Shown: positions 36,701-48,833, counted from the stretch's first letter. The stretch: 64,000 nt of DNA from Chionis minor (GCA_013398295.1 VZSF01006987.1:62001-126000), one strand, 5' to 3'. Translations and numbers: made by a program. The notes: generated by a model not told the origin, from the letters alone.

Positions 36701-38439
36701 TATTTAATTATTAAATAATTAAAGTGCTACGAAAAATTTACTTTGTATTGTTCCAGATAGAGAGCAGGTTTTTAAATTACGACTCTTTGTTTATTAGTAT
36801 TATATTTAATTCATTACAGGTACTGAGATTCAGACATGCTGTGCCTTTTAGTCAGTTTCTGTGATTGGCCATATCTCCTGATGTTGATGCAAAGATAATG
36901 ATTTTTGACACAAGGGTAACCATCCTGTTGTCATATTTCAGTGTCTTTAGGTAGAAATATGCCTCCTTAGTGGAGTCAAACTGTCTTGGAAATGGAGTTA
37001 AACTGTCTCCCAAGGCAAACTCATTAGTTTACTATATAAGTTTGCTTTTCCTTATATACATATGTAAACATTTTAGAGGATTTCTCTCCTATACTTCTTT
37101 TCAAGTTTTTACCATAATATCTTTTAAGCTTTAAAAAAAAAAACAAAACCCACAACAAAACGAAAACTAAAAAGAAAGATCTCTCAAATTATTTGATATA
37201 TATACTAAATAAATGCAGAAATGTTTGCCTATTACTGTTGTTAGCTTATGCAAAGAATTTGGTGGCACTGTGATCTTAGCTAGCATTAACATGGACTGAA
37301 ATTAACATAAAGGTACATAGTAGGACATAAGAAATTAACCCTTAATTTCAATCAAAGTCAATCCTTTTATGTAGTAACTGATAAAACTAAATATATCCAG
37401 GAGTTTTTAGAGAGGCATTTGTCTCCATTACAGAAAGATCCAGAAGGTTTTCATTTTGTACAGCTGAACAATGAACTGGTGATTATTATATATCTGATGA
37501 TTTTCTCGGCAAGTCACTAAAGTCATTATCCTCCTACCTGAGTCAGAATCAGCTACTTGCAAGGATTCATTAGTTGTGCAGACTGACTACTTGAATAATC
37601 ATGATTTTAAGTATGGCCATGAAATTGCAACTTCCTTTGTATTTCAAAAAGAAGAAATAAAATTGTTAAGAAAAATGACCACAGATGCTTTGCTAATCTT
37701 TGACCATATGGAGGTGACTCCATAGTTAAAATTAAGTTGAACATTTAACTTCAAGTACAATTAAGATACCTGGGTTTGACTTTAACAATTAAATGAACTT
37801 TTGAATTTAAAAACATTATTAATTCTAGAAGTATTGAATTGAAGAATGAGACTGCTTTTTTTGGTTGTTTCAAGACTTCCTAACCTAGGAAGTGATTTGT
37901 CTAACAAAATGTAGATATATGCTGTTTACCTTTTTCTTAAGAAATATGCACTTATAAGCCATAATTAATCTCATCCAGAAGTTGGCTTCCAAAACATAGC
38001 AGATTAATCATTCTGTAGGAGTGTCTGACTATGACTATGGTAACAATTTCAGATAGGCATATCTGTGGGCTGAATGAAATTGTTCACACAAAAGCATCTA
38101 ATAACTTTTGAGATATATCAGCACATTCCTCCTGAGAGAGGCTTCCTGTAGAATGTATGCCAAATCTATCAGCCCTATGAGGCCGTCTCAGCGAATCAAA
38201 AAGTATCTAGAATGTCTCTGTTCAATGTATATTTCATTTGAGGTTCTGTATTAAAATCCCCAGTTTAGGCTTATAATCATGAGCTTGGTCTCAGGACTCC
38301 CAGTTTCATCCTTATAAATCTAATCAATATGAAAAATGGATTTTAGAGAGCAAATCAGTTAATCAAATCAAATTGTGATGGTCACGTTTTCTGTCCTTCA
38401 TGAGGAAATTGAAACATTGTGCATAGAGGAATAAAAATA
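33753..38439. other. No gene or recognised element
   Basis: About 4.7 kb of AT-rich unassigned DNA. Short frames of 64-90 codons (for example 35231-35503 plus) have no recognisable domain. There is an A-rich run with C interruptions at 37131-37165. No CR1 tail or LTR terminus seen. Confidence 0.6.
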
Positions 38440-38603
38440 ATTATCTGCAGTTCATTGATGAAGTTTTGCCTCAGTCTTCGCTAGCAACTGCTCTTCCCTC
38501 ACCTCTTGAGTAGATGGAACACACACGGGGACTGGGGGAACAAAGTCCCTCCCACTGTAAGAAAAGATCAGGTTTGTGACCACCTGAGGAACCTGAGCAC
38601 AAA
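38440..38603 (+). mobile_element. CR1 LINE A (outer copy), 5' part
   Basis: Matches the CR1 ORF2 segment upstream of reverse transcriptase: 'cctcagtcttcgctagcaac', 'cccactgtaagaaaagatca' and 'ccacctgaggaacctgag'. It is cut at about 38603, after 'cacaaa', by another CR1 and resumes at about 39052 with 'agtctatgggacctgacg', which is the next expected CR1 segment. Confidence 0.85.
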
Positions 38604-39051
38604 GAAGCCTGTTCGAAAGAGTCTGGAGGAGGGCCAAAAGGGTGATCAGAGGGATGGAACACATCTTCTATGAAGACAGGCTGAGAAGGTTGCTCAGCCT
38701 GGAAAAGAGAAGGATCTGTGGAGACCTTATAGCAGCCTTCCAGTATTTAAAGGGGGCCTACAGAAAAGATGGGGAGGGACTCTTGACCAGGGAGTGTACT
38801 TATAGATAAGGGGTAGCAGTTTTAAACTGAAAGAGGGCAGATTTAGATTAGATATTAAGAAGAAATTCTGTACTGTGAGGGTGGTGAGACACTGGAACAG
38901 GTTGCCCATGCCCAGAAGTGTTCAAGGCCAGGTTGGATGGGGCTTTGAGCAACCTGGTCTAGTGGAAGGTGTCCCTGGCCATGGTAGGGGGATTGGAATT
39001 AAGTATGATCTTAAAGGTCCCTTCCAACTCTAAGCAGTCTATGATTCTATG
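38604..39051 (+). mobile_element. CR1 LINE B (inner copy), 3' end, inserted in CR1 A
   Basis: A 5'-truncated CR1 in sense orientation with an intact 3' end: 'gaagacaggctgagaaggtt', 'agaagaaattctgtactgtg', 'gttcaaggccaggttggatg', 'cctggtctagtggaaggtgt' and the tail 'tatgattctatga'. It interrupts the older CR1 A exactly within the ORF2 segment. Being inside the other copy, it is the younger of the two. Confidence 0.92.
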
Positions 39052-39312
39052 AAGTCTATGGGACCTGACGAGATGCATCCCAGAGTCCTGAAGGAACAGG
39101 CTGATGTAGTTGCCAAGCCACTCCCCATCACATTTGAAAAGTCATAGCAGTCAGGTGAAGTCATCAGTGACTATAAAAAGGGAAACATTGCACCCACTTT
39201 TAAAAAGTGTAGAAATGAGGACCCTGGGAACCACTGACCTGCCAGCCAGGGGAGCTGGACTAGATGACCTTTAAAGGTCCATTCCAACCCAAACTATTCT
39301 GTGATTCTATGA
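39052..39312 (+). mobile_element. CR1 LINE A (outer copy), 3' part with internal deletion
   Basis: Resumes CR1 ORF2 ('gacgagatgcatcccagagt', 'ctgaaggaacaggctgatgt', 'agtcatagcagtcaggtgaa') and then jumps at about 39240 to the 3' tail ('agctggactagatgaccttt', ending 'ctgtgattctatga'). Most of the reverse-transcriptase and downstream regions are deleted. The short distance between the two regions indicates an internal deletion rather than two insertions. Confidence 0.85.
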
Positions 39313-42185
39313 TGAATGACTTTGCAGGTACGGGAGCAGGAAGGTCTTAGATCTCGATCCATAGTCATGCTACTGTTCATGTACTTCAAGACTTTTTTTC
39401 TTTCCTAAAAGACATACTTTCACATTCCTGAAATATGCTGAAAATACAGGTAATTCCTTAGCTCCTCATAGGATTTTATCCATGTCATTGACTCTTCTTT
39501 TAATTTATTTTTACATTTCCATAAATCATACATTCTTTACCTCATGATGATTTGACTTCAACAATGGTGAGGGAAGAATTACCAGTTACCACAAAAATTA
39601 TCCTAGAAAACTTGGAAACTAGGTCCTGGATCCCAAGATTCTTTGTTCTATTATTCAGATCTCCAACAATCTTAATTGATGTTGTTATCATTCCATTATT
39701 ATACAAAGGCAAGATAGTATCACTTCTGACCATATTTCAAAATTAAAAAAATCTCTCCAAATACTGTGTTTGAGATGTAATTGAATACATAATATGAATG
39801 GAAATGGATGATGTTAAACATCCTGAATAGACACAACTCAGTTCAGGGAACCTGTGCTATCAACAGAACCCAAGGCAAAGTAAATAGGAGGATCCTACTT
39901 GTCTTCTGAGACTGGTTGTTAAACAAGTTTCTGCTAATCTAGCTGTCAGTACTGTGATAAATTATTTTTTTTTAACAGCATTTTATGGAAACAAATTAAT
40001 TTAATACTGCAAATTAAAGTGGATCAACATATCCCCTAAATCTAATAAAGGAAACACATAAAAGAAATATTTTATAGTCAAGGTAGCATTTTATAATTAA
40101 GGTAACTACAAAGAAAAGACAAGAAAGTCTGAGAAGACTGAAGACATGAAGGCCACTGGAGTGCTCTCAAAGACAAACGGAATCTTGAGGTAAATAGCTG
40201 AAACAGAATTGCTTTTTCTTAAATTAAAGAACTATTTTCTTTCTATCAAAATAGAGGCTTGTGTAAGACACTTCTTAATGTCAGTCACCAGACTGTCATT
40301 TTCATAATTTAGTCAAAACGTAAAAGTCCCAAGCCAGCAATAAGGAAATACCTCCACAGGAGTGGAAGTGAGCTTGTTTTAAACACAGTATGTAATCCAT
40401 TTGGGGTATTTTCTGTTATTCAGATGGTTGATACAAGTTAAGTTAGCAGGTACTGATTATTTATTTTGTTTTCAGACCTGGAGTCTTAGTCTGTTGTATC
40501 TATTTTGCGCTAATGTCTGTAGGGAAAAGTTTTTATTAGTTTGAATTGGAAGGAGACCAACTCCACAAAGTTCAGTATAGCCATTCCTATATGGGAGGGG
40601 ATAGTATTATGGACAATTCATGTGACCTAGTCTGCAAGCCAGAAAATAAGATCTGTTTACAACAAGAGGGAGATGCAAACCACACAGATAAGCTTATGTG
40701 TTAAGCATGGGCCTTTCTTTGCCATGCAGTCACTCTGCTGTAAAGAATTGCCAGTTTTGGGCATGTCTCAGTATAATTCTGAGGTAATAGAAGGTCCAGG
40801 TAAAAGGGATTTCTACTACATCTTCTTCTAATCTTTGTTTTAGACAGGCATAAATTCAGTGATATTTAATAGAAAAACGATTTGTAGTTCTTCCAGGATC
40901 AAGCATTTGGGGTCAAAGCATAAATTTAATGACCACTGACTACTGGAAATAATGTTCTGATCTAAGCTGAATTTAAAAAGTTAATAGAGTATTTGTGGGA
41001 GAAATACAAATGCATGTTTTGCCTTTTTTCATTTTTTCCCCTTTTTTTAGTAAGAAGGTAATTTTTCCCTAAAATTTATTTAGGCCATATAGGCCAAATA
41101 CACTGAAGTATATTTTATACTTTCTTATGGACTAAAGTAAAAATTGATACATGGATGGAGTAGCGTTTATTATTTGATGTTACTGTTCCTTATTTCTCCT
41201 TTAATTAATTTAGTTTTGTACAGTCCTGTAGAGCTGTAATGCATTGTTTCACTGTCATTGCATACAACGATGAGAATATATTTATGCCTGAATATAAGTA
41301 TTCTACAGATTTATCTACCACAAAATACCCAATGCAGCAAAATCTATGAAACTAAGACATAGTGGTCAATGAAAGATTCATATTCTTCTGTTTACACTTA
41401 TGTATCCATTTTTATGTCCAGATAAATGTTTAACAATTTAATTTGTTGACTATTAGATGAGGTTGGGACTACACAGAACTATTTAACACTTGCTACCTAA
41501 GTCAAGCTAAAACCCTTGAAGAGAGTCATAGTTGACTTATTGAGAATTCCAAATTTCATGCCAACATATTTGAATCTTATAATTTAAAAAATTTGCCTGT
41601 GTTTAGGCTTCACTATTTCTTAGAGAAATTTCTGAAAAATATATTTAAGTTTTCTGTATAATAATATCCAAAATTCCTTCATGATATGCTGTTCTATTCA
41701 AACATATATTTCCCTGAAAAGTATTCTTAATTAATACTCCATTTATACATTTTTTCTGTTTCCTCATAATTTCTCTTTTACTAGTTATTTTATGCAGTAA
41801 ACCATCATTATTTTGGCATATGTTGAAGAGCAGAACTGTCATTTACATTTGAAGTGTGTGTTTATAAACAGTTCCAGATGTCTACTGCATTGGCTAAAAT
41901 AACAGATATGTTACTATGAAAGAAAAGCCTGCAAAAACACTTGTTCTTTCCTTTAATGTATTTGAACAAGACTAACATAAAATAGTTCATATTAATGTCA
42001 AGCTCAGAGTTTTATTTACTTACTTTCTGTACTAATTTGATGGTTTGGTAATTTGAACTTACTGACTTGTTGATTCAGTCTTTAGCATGAACTTACTTTT
42101 ACTTTAGTACTACAGGCAGAAAAGCAGCAGGGAGACAGGACCTTTATGTGAGAAAGCAATGAGAATGTGTGAAGCTTTAACTAAG
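39313..42185. other. No gene or recognised element
   Basis: Unassigned AT-rich DNA. Frames of 63-65 codons at 39542-39746 (both strands) and 41645-41842 show no domain. Weak CR1-like words may begin upstream of 42186 (from about 42120) but they are too diverged to place the boundary. Confidence 0.55.
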
Positions 42186-42403
42186 GATGGAATGGTAAAC
42201 TAGGTAAAACTCTGTAGGTCAGGATTAGTGCACAGATGAATGTGTGTGCCATCGTGGTCAATGTCTGCTAAAGACTGCCTGCTCAGGAAGAAGAAGATGA
42301 TGCCTTCTTCCAATAACTGGAAGAAGTCTCACATTCACAATTCCTGATTCTTAGGCAGGACTTTTACCACCCTTAAATCTGCTGGACAGACAAGACAGTG
42401 GGG
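42186..42403 (+). mobile_element. CR1 LINE C, endonuclease-region part 1
   Basis: Sense CR1 ORF2 sequence from the apurinic-endonuclease-like region: 'gtgtgccatcgtggtcaatg', 'gcctgctcaggaagaag', 'gatgccttcttccaataact', 'ttaggcaggacttttaccac' and 'aaatctgctggacagacaa'. It is interrupted at 42404 by a type-B LTR and continues after it at 43296. Frames are broken. Confidence 0.7.
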
Positions 42404-43295
42404 TGTGGTGGATCAATCCTGGACAAGCAGCCAGATGCCTACCTAGCTGCTCTCTCACTTACATTCCTTAACAGAACAGGGGAATAAAATAGGATGAGAA
42501 ACCTCATGGGTCAAGAAAAAGACAGAGACGTTGCTTACCAGTTACCACCATGGGCAAAACAGACTCAGCCTTGGAAAAATCAGTTTAATTTCTTGCCAAT
42601 TAAAATAGATTTGGGTAGCAAAAAACAGACTAAAAATTAAAAAACACCACCTTCTCCCCACCCCACTTCACTCCTGCATACCCAACTCCTCTACTCCTTC
42701 CCTGAGAGGCACGGGGGAATGGGGGACAGGGGTTGTGGTCATTCCATAGCAGTTCCTTTCTGAAGCTCCTTCCTCCTCATACTTTTCCTCTGCTGCAGTG
42801 TGTGTCCTCTCCACAGGCTTCAACTCTTCAGGAAAAAACTGCTACAGTGTGGGCTTTCCACAGGCCACAAATCCTTCAGGAAATAACCAGCTGCTATGGT
42901 GCAGGGTCCTCCATTGGCTGCAGTACAGACATCTGCTCCACCATGACCTCTTCCATGGACTGCAGAGCAATATCTCCTCAGACATCATGCAACACCTCCT
43001 CTTCCTTCTCCTTATTCTCTGACATTGGTGTTCACAGGACTGTTTGTATTTTTATTCTCTCCTCATCTGCCTGTGTGGCATTTTTGTCCTTTCTTAAATC
43101 TAACTTTACAGAGATGTCACCAAATTTGCTGATTGGCTCAGCTTTGGCCTGTGTTGGGTCTGTTGCAGAGCTGGCCAGATCTGTCTGTGTCTGGCATAGG
43201 GTAGCTTCTGATCTCTTCTCACAGAGGCCATCCCTGAAGTCCCCACCCCTGGAGCCCCCTCTGCTACCAAAATCTTGCCATGTAAACCCAATACA
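42404..43295 (-). mobile_element. Solo ERV LTR, type B (antisense) inside CR1 C
   Basis: The best preserved type-B LTR here, 892 bp, with plus-strand ends tgtggtggatc and aaacccaataca (read on the minus strand it starts TGTATTGGGTTT). Flanking pentamers tgggg and caaag do not match, so no target duplication is visible. A 198-codon plus-strand frame (42733-43329) and a 116-codon minus frame lie over it and are read-through of LTR sequence. CR1 sequence continues in register on both sides, showing that the LTR inserted into an existing CR1. Confidence 0.85.
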
Positions 43296-43443
43296 CAAAG
43301 CAAAGCAATCTAGGATGTTTCTGTTGTAGCATTGATGACAATTACCTGACACAAGGAATTGACATGATTGATGAGCTGTCAAGAGGAGACACTATGCTAG
43401 ATCTGTTATTCACAAACAAGCAGGAACTTCACTGATGTGAAGG
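43296..43443 (+). mobile_element. CR1 LINE C, part 2
   Basis: Continuation of the CR1 endonuclease region: 'agcaatctaggatgtttctg', 'gatgacaattacctgacaca', 'ctagatctgttattcacaaa' and 'caagcaggaac'. It ends in the five bases gaagg, which are repeated after the next LTR at 44121-44125. Confidence 0.8.
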
Positions 43444-44120
43444 TGTTATGGTTTGAGAAAACCCATAACAATTTATTGTCATTTAGACAATTATTGTCTC
43501 ACCCAATGACCCTTCCCCACCGAGGAAAGGCAATCAGGAAGAAAACAAGGAAACCCAGAGGTTGAAAGATAAACAGATTCAATAGGATAGAGCTAGATAA
43601 TTAACAGCACTAGCACCAAAGAACCCATATTGATCCTGATACCCATATACGTATCGTACAAGAATTATACTCAGCCAACTATATCAGTAGGAAGTTGTGC
43701 GCTCCCAGCAGTGGACAGTAAATGTCAGACACTGCGAGTGATACAGTTTCAGGAGGAAGGGAAGGCCTCAGCGATCCGCATCAGAATAAGAAGTCCTCTG
43801 GAACACCGCCGTCAAGGGAGAGCCATCAAGGGGGAGCCCTGAAGGGGGAAAAAACTTTGCAGCAAACTTTCTAATTTGTACTGAATGTGACATTCATGGT
43901 ATGAAATAATGCTGTTGGCCAGCTTGGGTCAAGCGCCCGAGTCTATCTCCTCCTCATCCCTGCACTTGGTGAGCTCGAAAATACTTAGACCTTGAAACCC
44001 ATACACCATAGCTGGCTATAAGTGAATATCTTCACAAATTCAGACACTAAAGTCTTCCAAAACTACAGCTTTCCCAAGCATTAGGAAAGAAATTAGTCCT
44101 GTGTTGCTCAAACCAGGACA
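43444..44120 (-). mobile_element. Solo ERV LTR, type A (antisense) inside CR1 C
   Basis: A 677-bp LTR. On the minus strand it begins TGTCCTGGTTTGAG and ends ...CAAACCATAACA, with the same 14-bp inverted ends as the other type-A copies. A perfect 5-bp target duplication gaagg flanks it (43439-43443 and 44121-44125). It is shorter and more diverged internally than the copies at 28239 and 32929, and I could not find their TATA block in it, so it may be a distinct subfamily. Confidence 0.88.
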
Positions 44121-45015
44121 GAAGGTTAAAGCCAGTCTTGGCTCCAGTGATAGTGAGATAGATGGTGGAGTTCAGGATTGTGAGAAAGAGGAGGAAGTTA
44201 AATATCAGAGCATGTTAAGGGACCTTCTTGAAAGAATCCCAGGGGACATGGTCCTCGAGAGAAAAGGGATCCAGAAGAGCCGACAGATTTTCAAGGATCA
44301 CCTCTTCAAACTCAAGAGTGGTCCATCCCAATGAGCAAGAAAATAATCAAAGGTGTCAGGAAACCTGCATGGATTAAGAAAGAGCTCCTGATTAAACTCA
44401 AATATAAAAAGGAAGCATAAAAGAGATGAATACAGGGTATAGGTGACCCATGCACAGGTAGGAAAACAGAATCCAAAATCCATCTGGAGTTGAATCTGTT
44501 GAGGGATGTGAAGGGCAACAAGAAGGGCTCCAACAAGTACACATGCAGCAAAAGGCGGGCTGGGAACAATGTGAACCCACTGCTGAATGGAGAAGGGGCC
44601 CTGGTGGTTAAGGACATGTCAAAGGACAAAGTACTCAGTCCCTTCTTCATCTTGGCCTTTATTGGTAAGACCAGCCTTCAGGAGTCCAAGGCCTCTGAGA
44701 GCGGAAGGAAGGTCTGGAGAAAGGGAGACTTGCCCTCACTGGAGATGGATCAGTTTAAGGAACTTTTAAACAAACTGAACATAGACAAGTCCATGGGCCC
44801 AGACAAAATGCACTCATAAGTGCTGAGGGAGCTGGCTGATGTCACTGCAAGCCCACTCTTGATTATGTTTGAAACAACATAGTGATGGCGGGTGAGGTGA
44901 TGGTCCTCAGGTCTGGAAGAAAATAAATGCCAATTCTATCTTAAAGAAAGACAAGAAAGAAGATCCAGGGAACTACAGGCCAGTGAGCATAATTTCAATT
45001 CTGGGAGGAGGTCCA
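44121..45015 (+). mobile_element. CR1 LINE C, part 3 (end of endonuclease to start of reverse transcriptase)
   Basis: Resumes CR1 ORF2 after the LTR: 'agtcttggctccagtgatag', 'gatggtggagttcaggattg', 'gaaagaatcccaggggacat', 'ccttcttcatcttggccttt', 'gaacatagacaagtccatgg', 'gatccagggaactacaggcc'. Homology stops at about 45015, just as the reverse-transcriptase core begins, so the 3' part is lost. Decayed frames of 77 codons (44101-44334) and 109 codons (44490-44819) are sense relics of the ORF2 protein between its endonuclease and reverse-transcriptase domains. Confidence 0.88.
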
Positions 45016-46065
45016 TTACAACCTCTGTTTTAGCCATTTTACAAGTATGATTATCAAGCCTTCCTCTCCTGAAACATACCATTGTGTGCTACTTTATTGC
45101 AGTTGCATATTTGTTGATTAAAATAACATTGTCCACTATTTCCTCTTCCTTTTTGTTAACTTTCATCAAACTCTTTCCTCATTTTCTATTCTCCATTGAG
45201 GTATGAAAGGCAGCTTTCATATCTCAAAGGATTTCCAAATTCCTTGGTTAAGTTTAAGGGCTTTTTGCCTTTGTATTGAGTTCTTGACATCCTCCTTTGT
45301 GATACAGTGTATTTCCTCTTTTTGCTTGTATATGCTGTTTTAATAACATTTGAATGCTTTTACATATGTTGTAAAATGATATGAACTAAACAGTTCACTA
45401 TATACTGGTTTTAATTCTGTCAAAATTTTGCATATGTTTCTGACAATAATGATAAAATCTGAAAGTCAACTTGTCTTAAATGATATAAGACTTCCTGGTT
45501 GAACTCTAGGTTCTCGGTTTGAAAGCGTAAAATATAATCCTGTAAAGGCCACACAGAGCTTTTGTCTTTCATTCAGTACGGAATAAAAATGTGACATTTT
45601 AGTAAACTCAGCTCAGTTGCTAAGGCATATACTTTAGGACAAGAAAAACTATTTCATATAATTTCAGAGAGCAGCATCAAACATGGTTATCAAAAATTCT
45701 AAATGTTTGTTCTGATGTGATTGAACAATGGTAATTTGTCTCCTGTCTGGCTCTCCCTACAGCAAGACAACTCATTTGTCTGTGTCAGTGTATATTGTTC
45801 TAGAGTGTAATGTTTGCTTTACTTTCAGGAACCATTAGTAGTGGTTTATTTGGCTTTATGAAGGATAAAGTGTGAGATTCAGGGAATAAATTAATAATGA
45901 TATGAAAAAATGTTATTTTTTAGTGATGGCGACTTCATTTTTTTGAAAATCCAATCCACTAACGTCAGACTGATCATTTTGGAAAGCATAATTTTAGTGT
46001 GAACATTTATTTTAATCAGTTTGTGAAAGATAATTGCTTGTGATTAAATGTTGTGTTCTGAGGCT
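45016..46065. other. No gene or recognised element
   Basis: Unassigned AT-rich DNA between the truncated CR1 C and a type-C LTR. No open frame above 60 codons. Confidence 0.6.
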
Positions 46066-46443
46066 ATGAGCCACTTCCTGGACAGCAGAGCCTCATCAAG
46101 TGCAACAGTTATGTGAGAAGACAAATGCCATAAGCCCAAATATCTTCCCTTCCTCCTTTTCCCCAGCTTTTATTGCTGAGCATGACGTCATATGGTATGC
46201 GATATCCCTCTGGTCAGTTGGGGTCAGCTGTCTTAGCTGTCCCAGATTCTTGTGCACCCGCAGCCTACTCACTGGAGGGGGCAGAGTGGGAAAAATAAAA
46301 GGCCTTGACCCTACGCAAACATAGTTCAACAATAACAAACACACTGTTGTGTTATCAACACTGTTTTAGTAACATATCCAAAACACAGCACCATATGGTC
46401 TGTGATGAAGAAAATTGACTCCATCTCAGCCATACCTAGTACA
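46066..46443 (-). mobile_element. Partial ERV LTR, type C (antisense)
   Basis: A recognisable avian LTR read on the minus strand. Plus-strand landmarks are 'gctgagcatgacgtcatatg', 'ctctggtcagttggggtcag', 'gcagcctactcactggag', 'ttgtgttatcaacactgttt' and the end 'agccatacctagtaca' (minus-strand start TGTACTAGG). The left part (minus-strand 3' end) is missing compared with 48283-48833. It carries an intact CRE octamer. Confidence 0.8.
46183..46190. promoter_or_regulatory. CRE octamer (TGACGTCA) in type-C LTR
   Basis: A palindromic full CREB/ATF consensus site just upstream, in LTR sense, of a TATA-like 'caataaaag'. The second type-C copy has tgatgtta at this place, so the site has decayed there. 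Confidence 0.6.
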
Positions 46444-48282
46444 TCAGCTAACTCTAAAATAGGCATGAAGGTTGAGACTCAGCTGTGCAAACCACAAGCA
46501 TATTTAAAATATATGAGCTCATCATGAGTGACCTTCTATATGCTGTTTAGAATGCTGAATGTCCCTCTAAGGCTCTCAGCACTGTGCAGATATCTTTGAT
46601 ACCTTATAATATCTGAAATTTCACCAGATGCATGTCCAGTAATTTAATCCCACTACACAGGTACCCATTTTAGTCGGCTGATCAAAAGGTTTTTTTAGAA
46701 CACTCCAGGAACACAGTTGAAAGGTGTCATGCATCTTACTTCCTAGACATCCTTCGACCTGCTTACTTTATCGATCGGTTGTAAGTGCTCTGCAGATCTA
46801 GTTACATGCGGTTGAGAGCTTTAGGTTACAAGAATATAGCTGTGTTAGTGAAGTGACCTTCACTATAGCTTGAAGTTTATTAGTAACTTAACCATTATGA
46901 CCTTTTTTTTTTTTTTTTAGTATTTCCTTTAAAAAATGTGGTGTCATTCAGAAAATCAACATATACCTTTTCTTAAATCCAGGAGTCATTTCAGGTTTTT
47001 TTAAGCTCATGTATAATCTATGTTTCCTTACAGAAATTATTCACTCTGGCTCCAAATTTTTATTTGGTATGGAATGAAGAATGTTAAACAAATGTAACAA
47101 CTCTTATGTACATGTTCAAAATGATGCAATGGCATGTGTTTAGCTGCTGTATATGGAATATTCAGACAACACAATTTTAATGTTAATGTCTATTTATTAT
47201 TATTTGTCAGAGTTTTAAGAATACAAGGCAAAAAGAGACTCGTTCTACAAATTCCCTGGTAATTCAGTGGTATAAAAATTCACTATAGAAAAATAACATG
47301 GAAGAAAAATCTACCAAACCTTGTTTGCTATGATTTTGTAATTTAAAAAATATTTTTGTATTAAGTCACTATTGAAAGCCTTTTATTTCAGTTTAGGAAT
47401 TATATTTTATTAATTAAGAGATGATTTATGCACAGTGAAAACACAAAGTAAAAAGCAAAATGGCCATGAGGTAATCCTTCTTACTTGAGTCCAGTTTGAT
47501 TAAGAGCAATGGAGAAACAAACAAAAAATACAGATAGGAATTAGAGAATTTGAGTATTTTATATAATTTAGGACTCATGTAAGACCCCTTGCTTTTAGTC
47601 TGATAAAAAATAATGAAGACTACTGAAATAAGATCACAAGATACTTGGGTGAACAGAGTGTCTTAATATAAGATGAATTTCTTTGCTTTCCACTTCCTAG
47701 AAGATGAACAGTTTACAGATGGAAGCAGTATGATGGTTCAGGCTAGGCTTTGGATCCTGGACTTCTTGTACTAGATACATACGACTGAGTAATTATAGGT
47801 CTATTGCTCTAGCTGATAAAAATACAAGGATATGGACTCAGACACAAATGTCACCAGCTGTTACATGCTAGCAGCCTCAGTAGGAAGGAAGAAAAAGAAA
47901 TTAAATAAACAAGTAAATAAATAAGTATAACAGAGAAACAGTAGAAATTAAAGTAGTGCAATTAAGTTCCCAGTTCCTGGATGGGACACTTAGAAGTCTG
48001 ATTTAAGTCTCTAGGAGTATCTGAGGTCTTTAGGAGTTGCATCCTACCAGCTGTGATACTAAGCAAAGGCTGCTCATGACAGCTATTTCTGAAAACCAGT
48101 TCTCTCAGGTGTGGTAGGATTCTTCAGTAGGAACATGAGTGGGAGCAATAAAACTAGTCCATGACAGGGTTGTTGCTGACCTTCCCTCCCTCCTTGTTTT
48201 CCCCAGTGCACCCTCCTAGGTACATTGTCGTGGGTCTTATCTGGAGCTTCTGGTGGGTGAAGAAAGCAAAGGAGAAGGTTTG
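46444..48282. other. No gene or recognised element
   Basis: Unassigned AT-rich DNA. A 17-18-base T run lies near 46902-46919. A patch near 47710-47800 faintly resembles a MIR-type SINE core but is too weak to call. (AAT)-rich low complexity occurs near 47896-47930. Confidence 0.55.
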
Positions 48283-48833
48283 TGTTGTGAGTTGACACTG
48301 GCCAGCACCTAAGACGCTTGTTCCCTTCCCTACCCTCAGGGGGATAAGGGAGAAAATAGGAAAAGCAAAAATGAGAAAACTTGTGGATCAGGATAAAGAC
48401 AATTCAGGAAGTGAAGGAAAAAGAAAAAAAAAAAAGAAGAAAAAACAAAGTGATGCAAAGGTAACTACTCACCGCCTCCCACAAGCAGACTGATACCCAG
48501 CCAGAATCTGAGCAACAGCTATCTTGGAAGAAAAACACTCTCCATGCCCTTTTTTTTATTTATTGCTAACTATGATGTTATATGGCATGGAATACCCTTT
48601 GACCAATTTGTGTCAGCTGTCCCGGCTGTCCTGCCCTCCCAGCTTCTTGCCCACTCCCAGCCTACTCTATGAAAGGTGGCAGAGTGAGAAAGAGAGAAAC
48701 TGGTTAATTTAATTATAATTAATAATAACAAAACATTGGTGTGTTATCAACAAAATTTTAGTCACAAATCCAAAACATAATATTATGTGGGTTGTTATGA
48801 AGAAAGTTAACTTCATCCAAGGCAGACCCAGCA
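48283..48833 (-). mobile_element. Solo ERV LTR, type C (antisense), near full length
   Basis: About 550 bp. On the plus strand it runs from near 'tgttgtgagttgacactggc' to near 'aggcagacccagca', with landmarks 'ccctcagggggataaggg', 'acttgtggatcaggataaag', 'gtgtcagctgtcccggctgt' and 'tcccagcctactctatgaaa'. Possible flanking pentamers aggtt/aagtt match 4 of 5. An A/G-rich insertion (48418-48450) interrupts it. Its right 240 bases reappear at 49101-49339 because of the assembly duplication described below. Confidence 0.78.

Noticed and set aside
38452..39320. CR1-derived repeated GATTCTAT units as a CRISPR-like array or satellite
   Set aside because: They are the normal 3' tail of CR1 elements. 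The repeats are 8 bp without spacers.
42733..43329. 198-codon plus-strand frame, the longest in the window
   Set aside because: It lies antisense within the type-B LTR and ends in adjoining CR1 sequence. The composition is that of the LTR repeat units and there is no domain.
47710..47800. Possible MIR-type SINE core
   Set aside because: Only scattered words match. No A/B boxes or tail were identifiable by eye.
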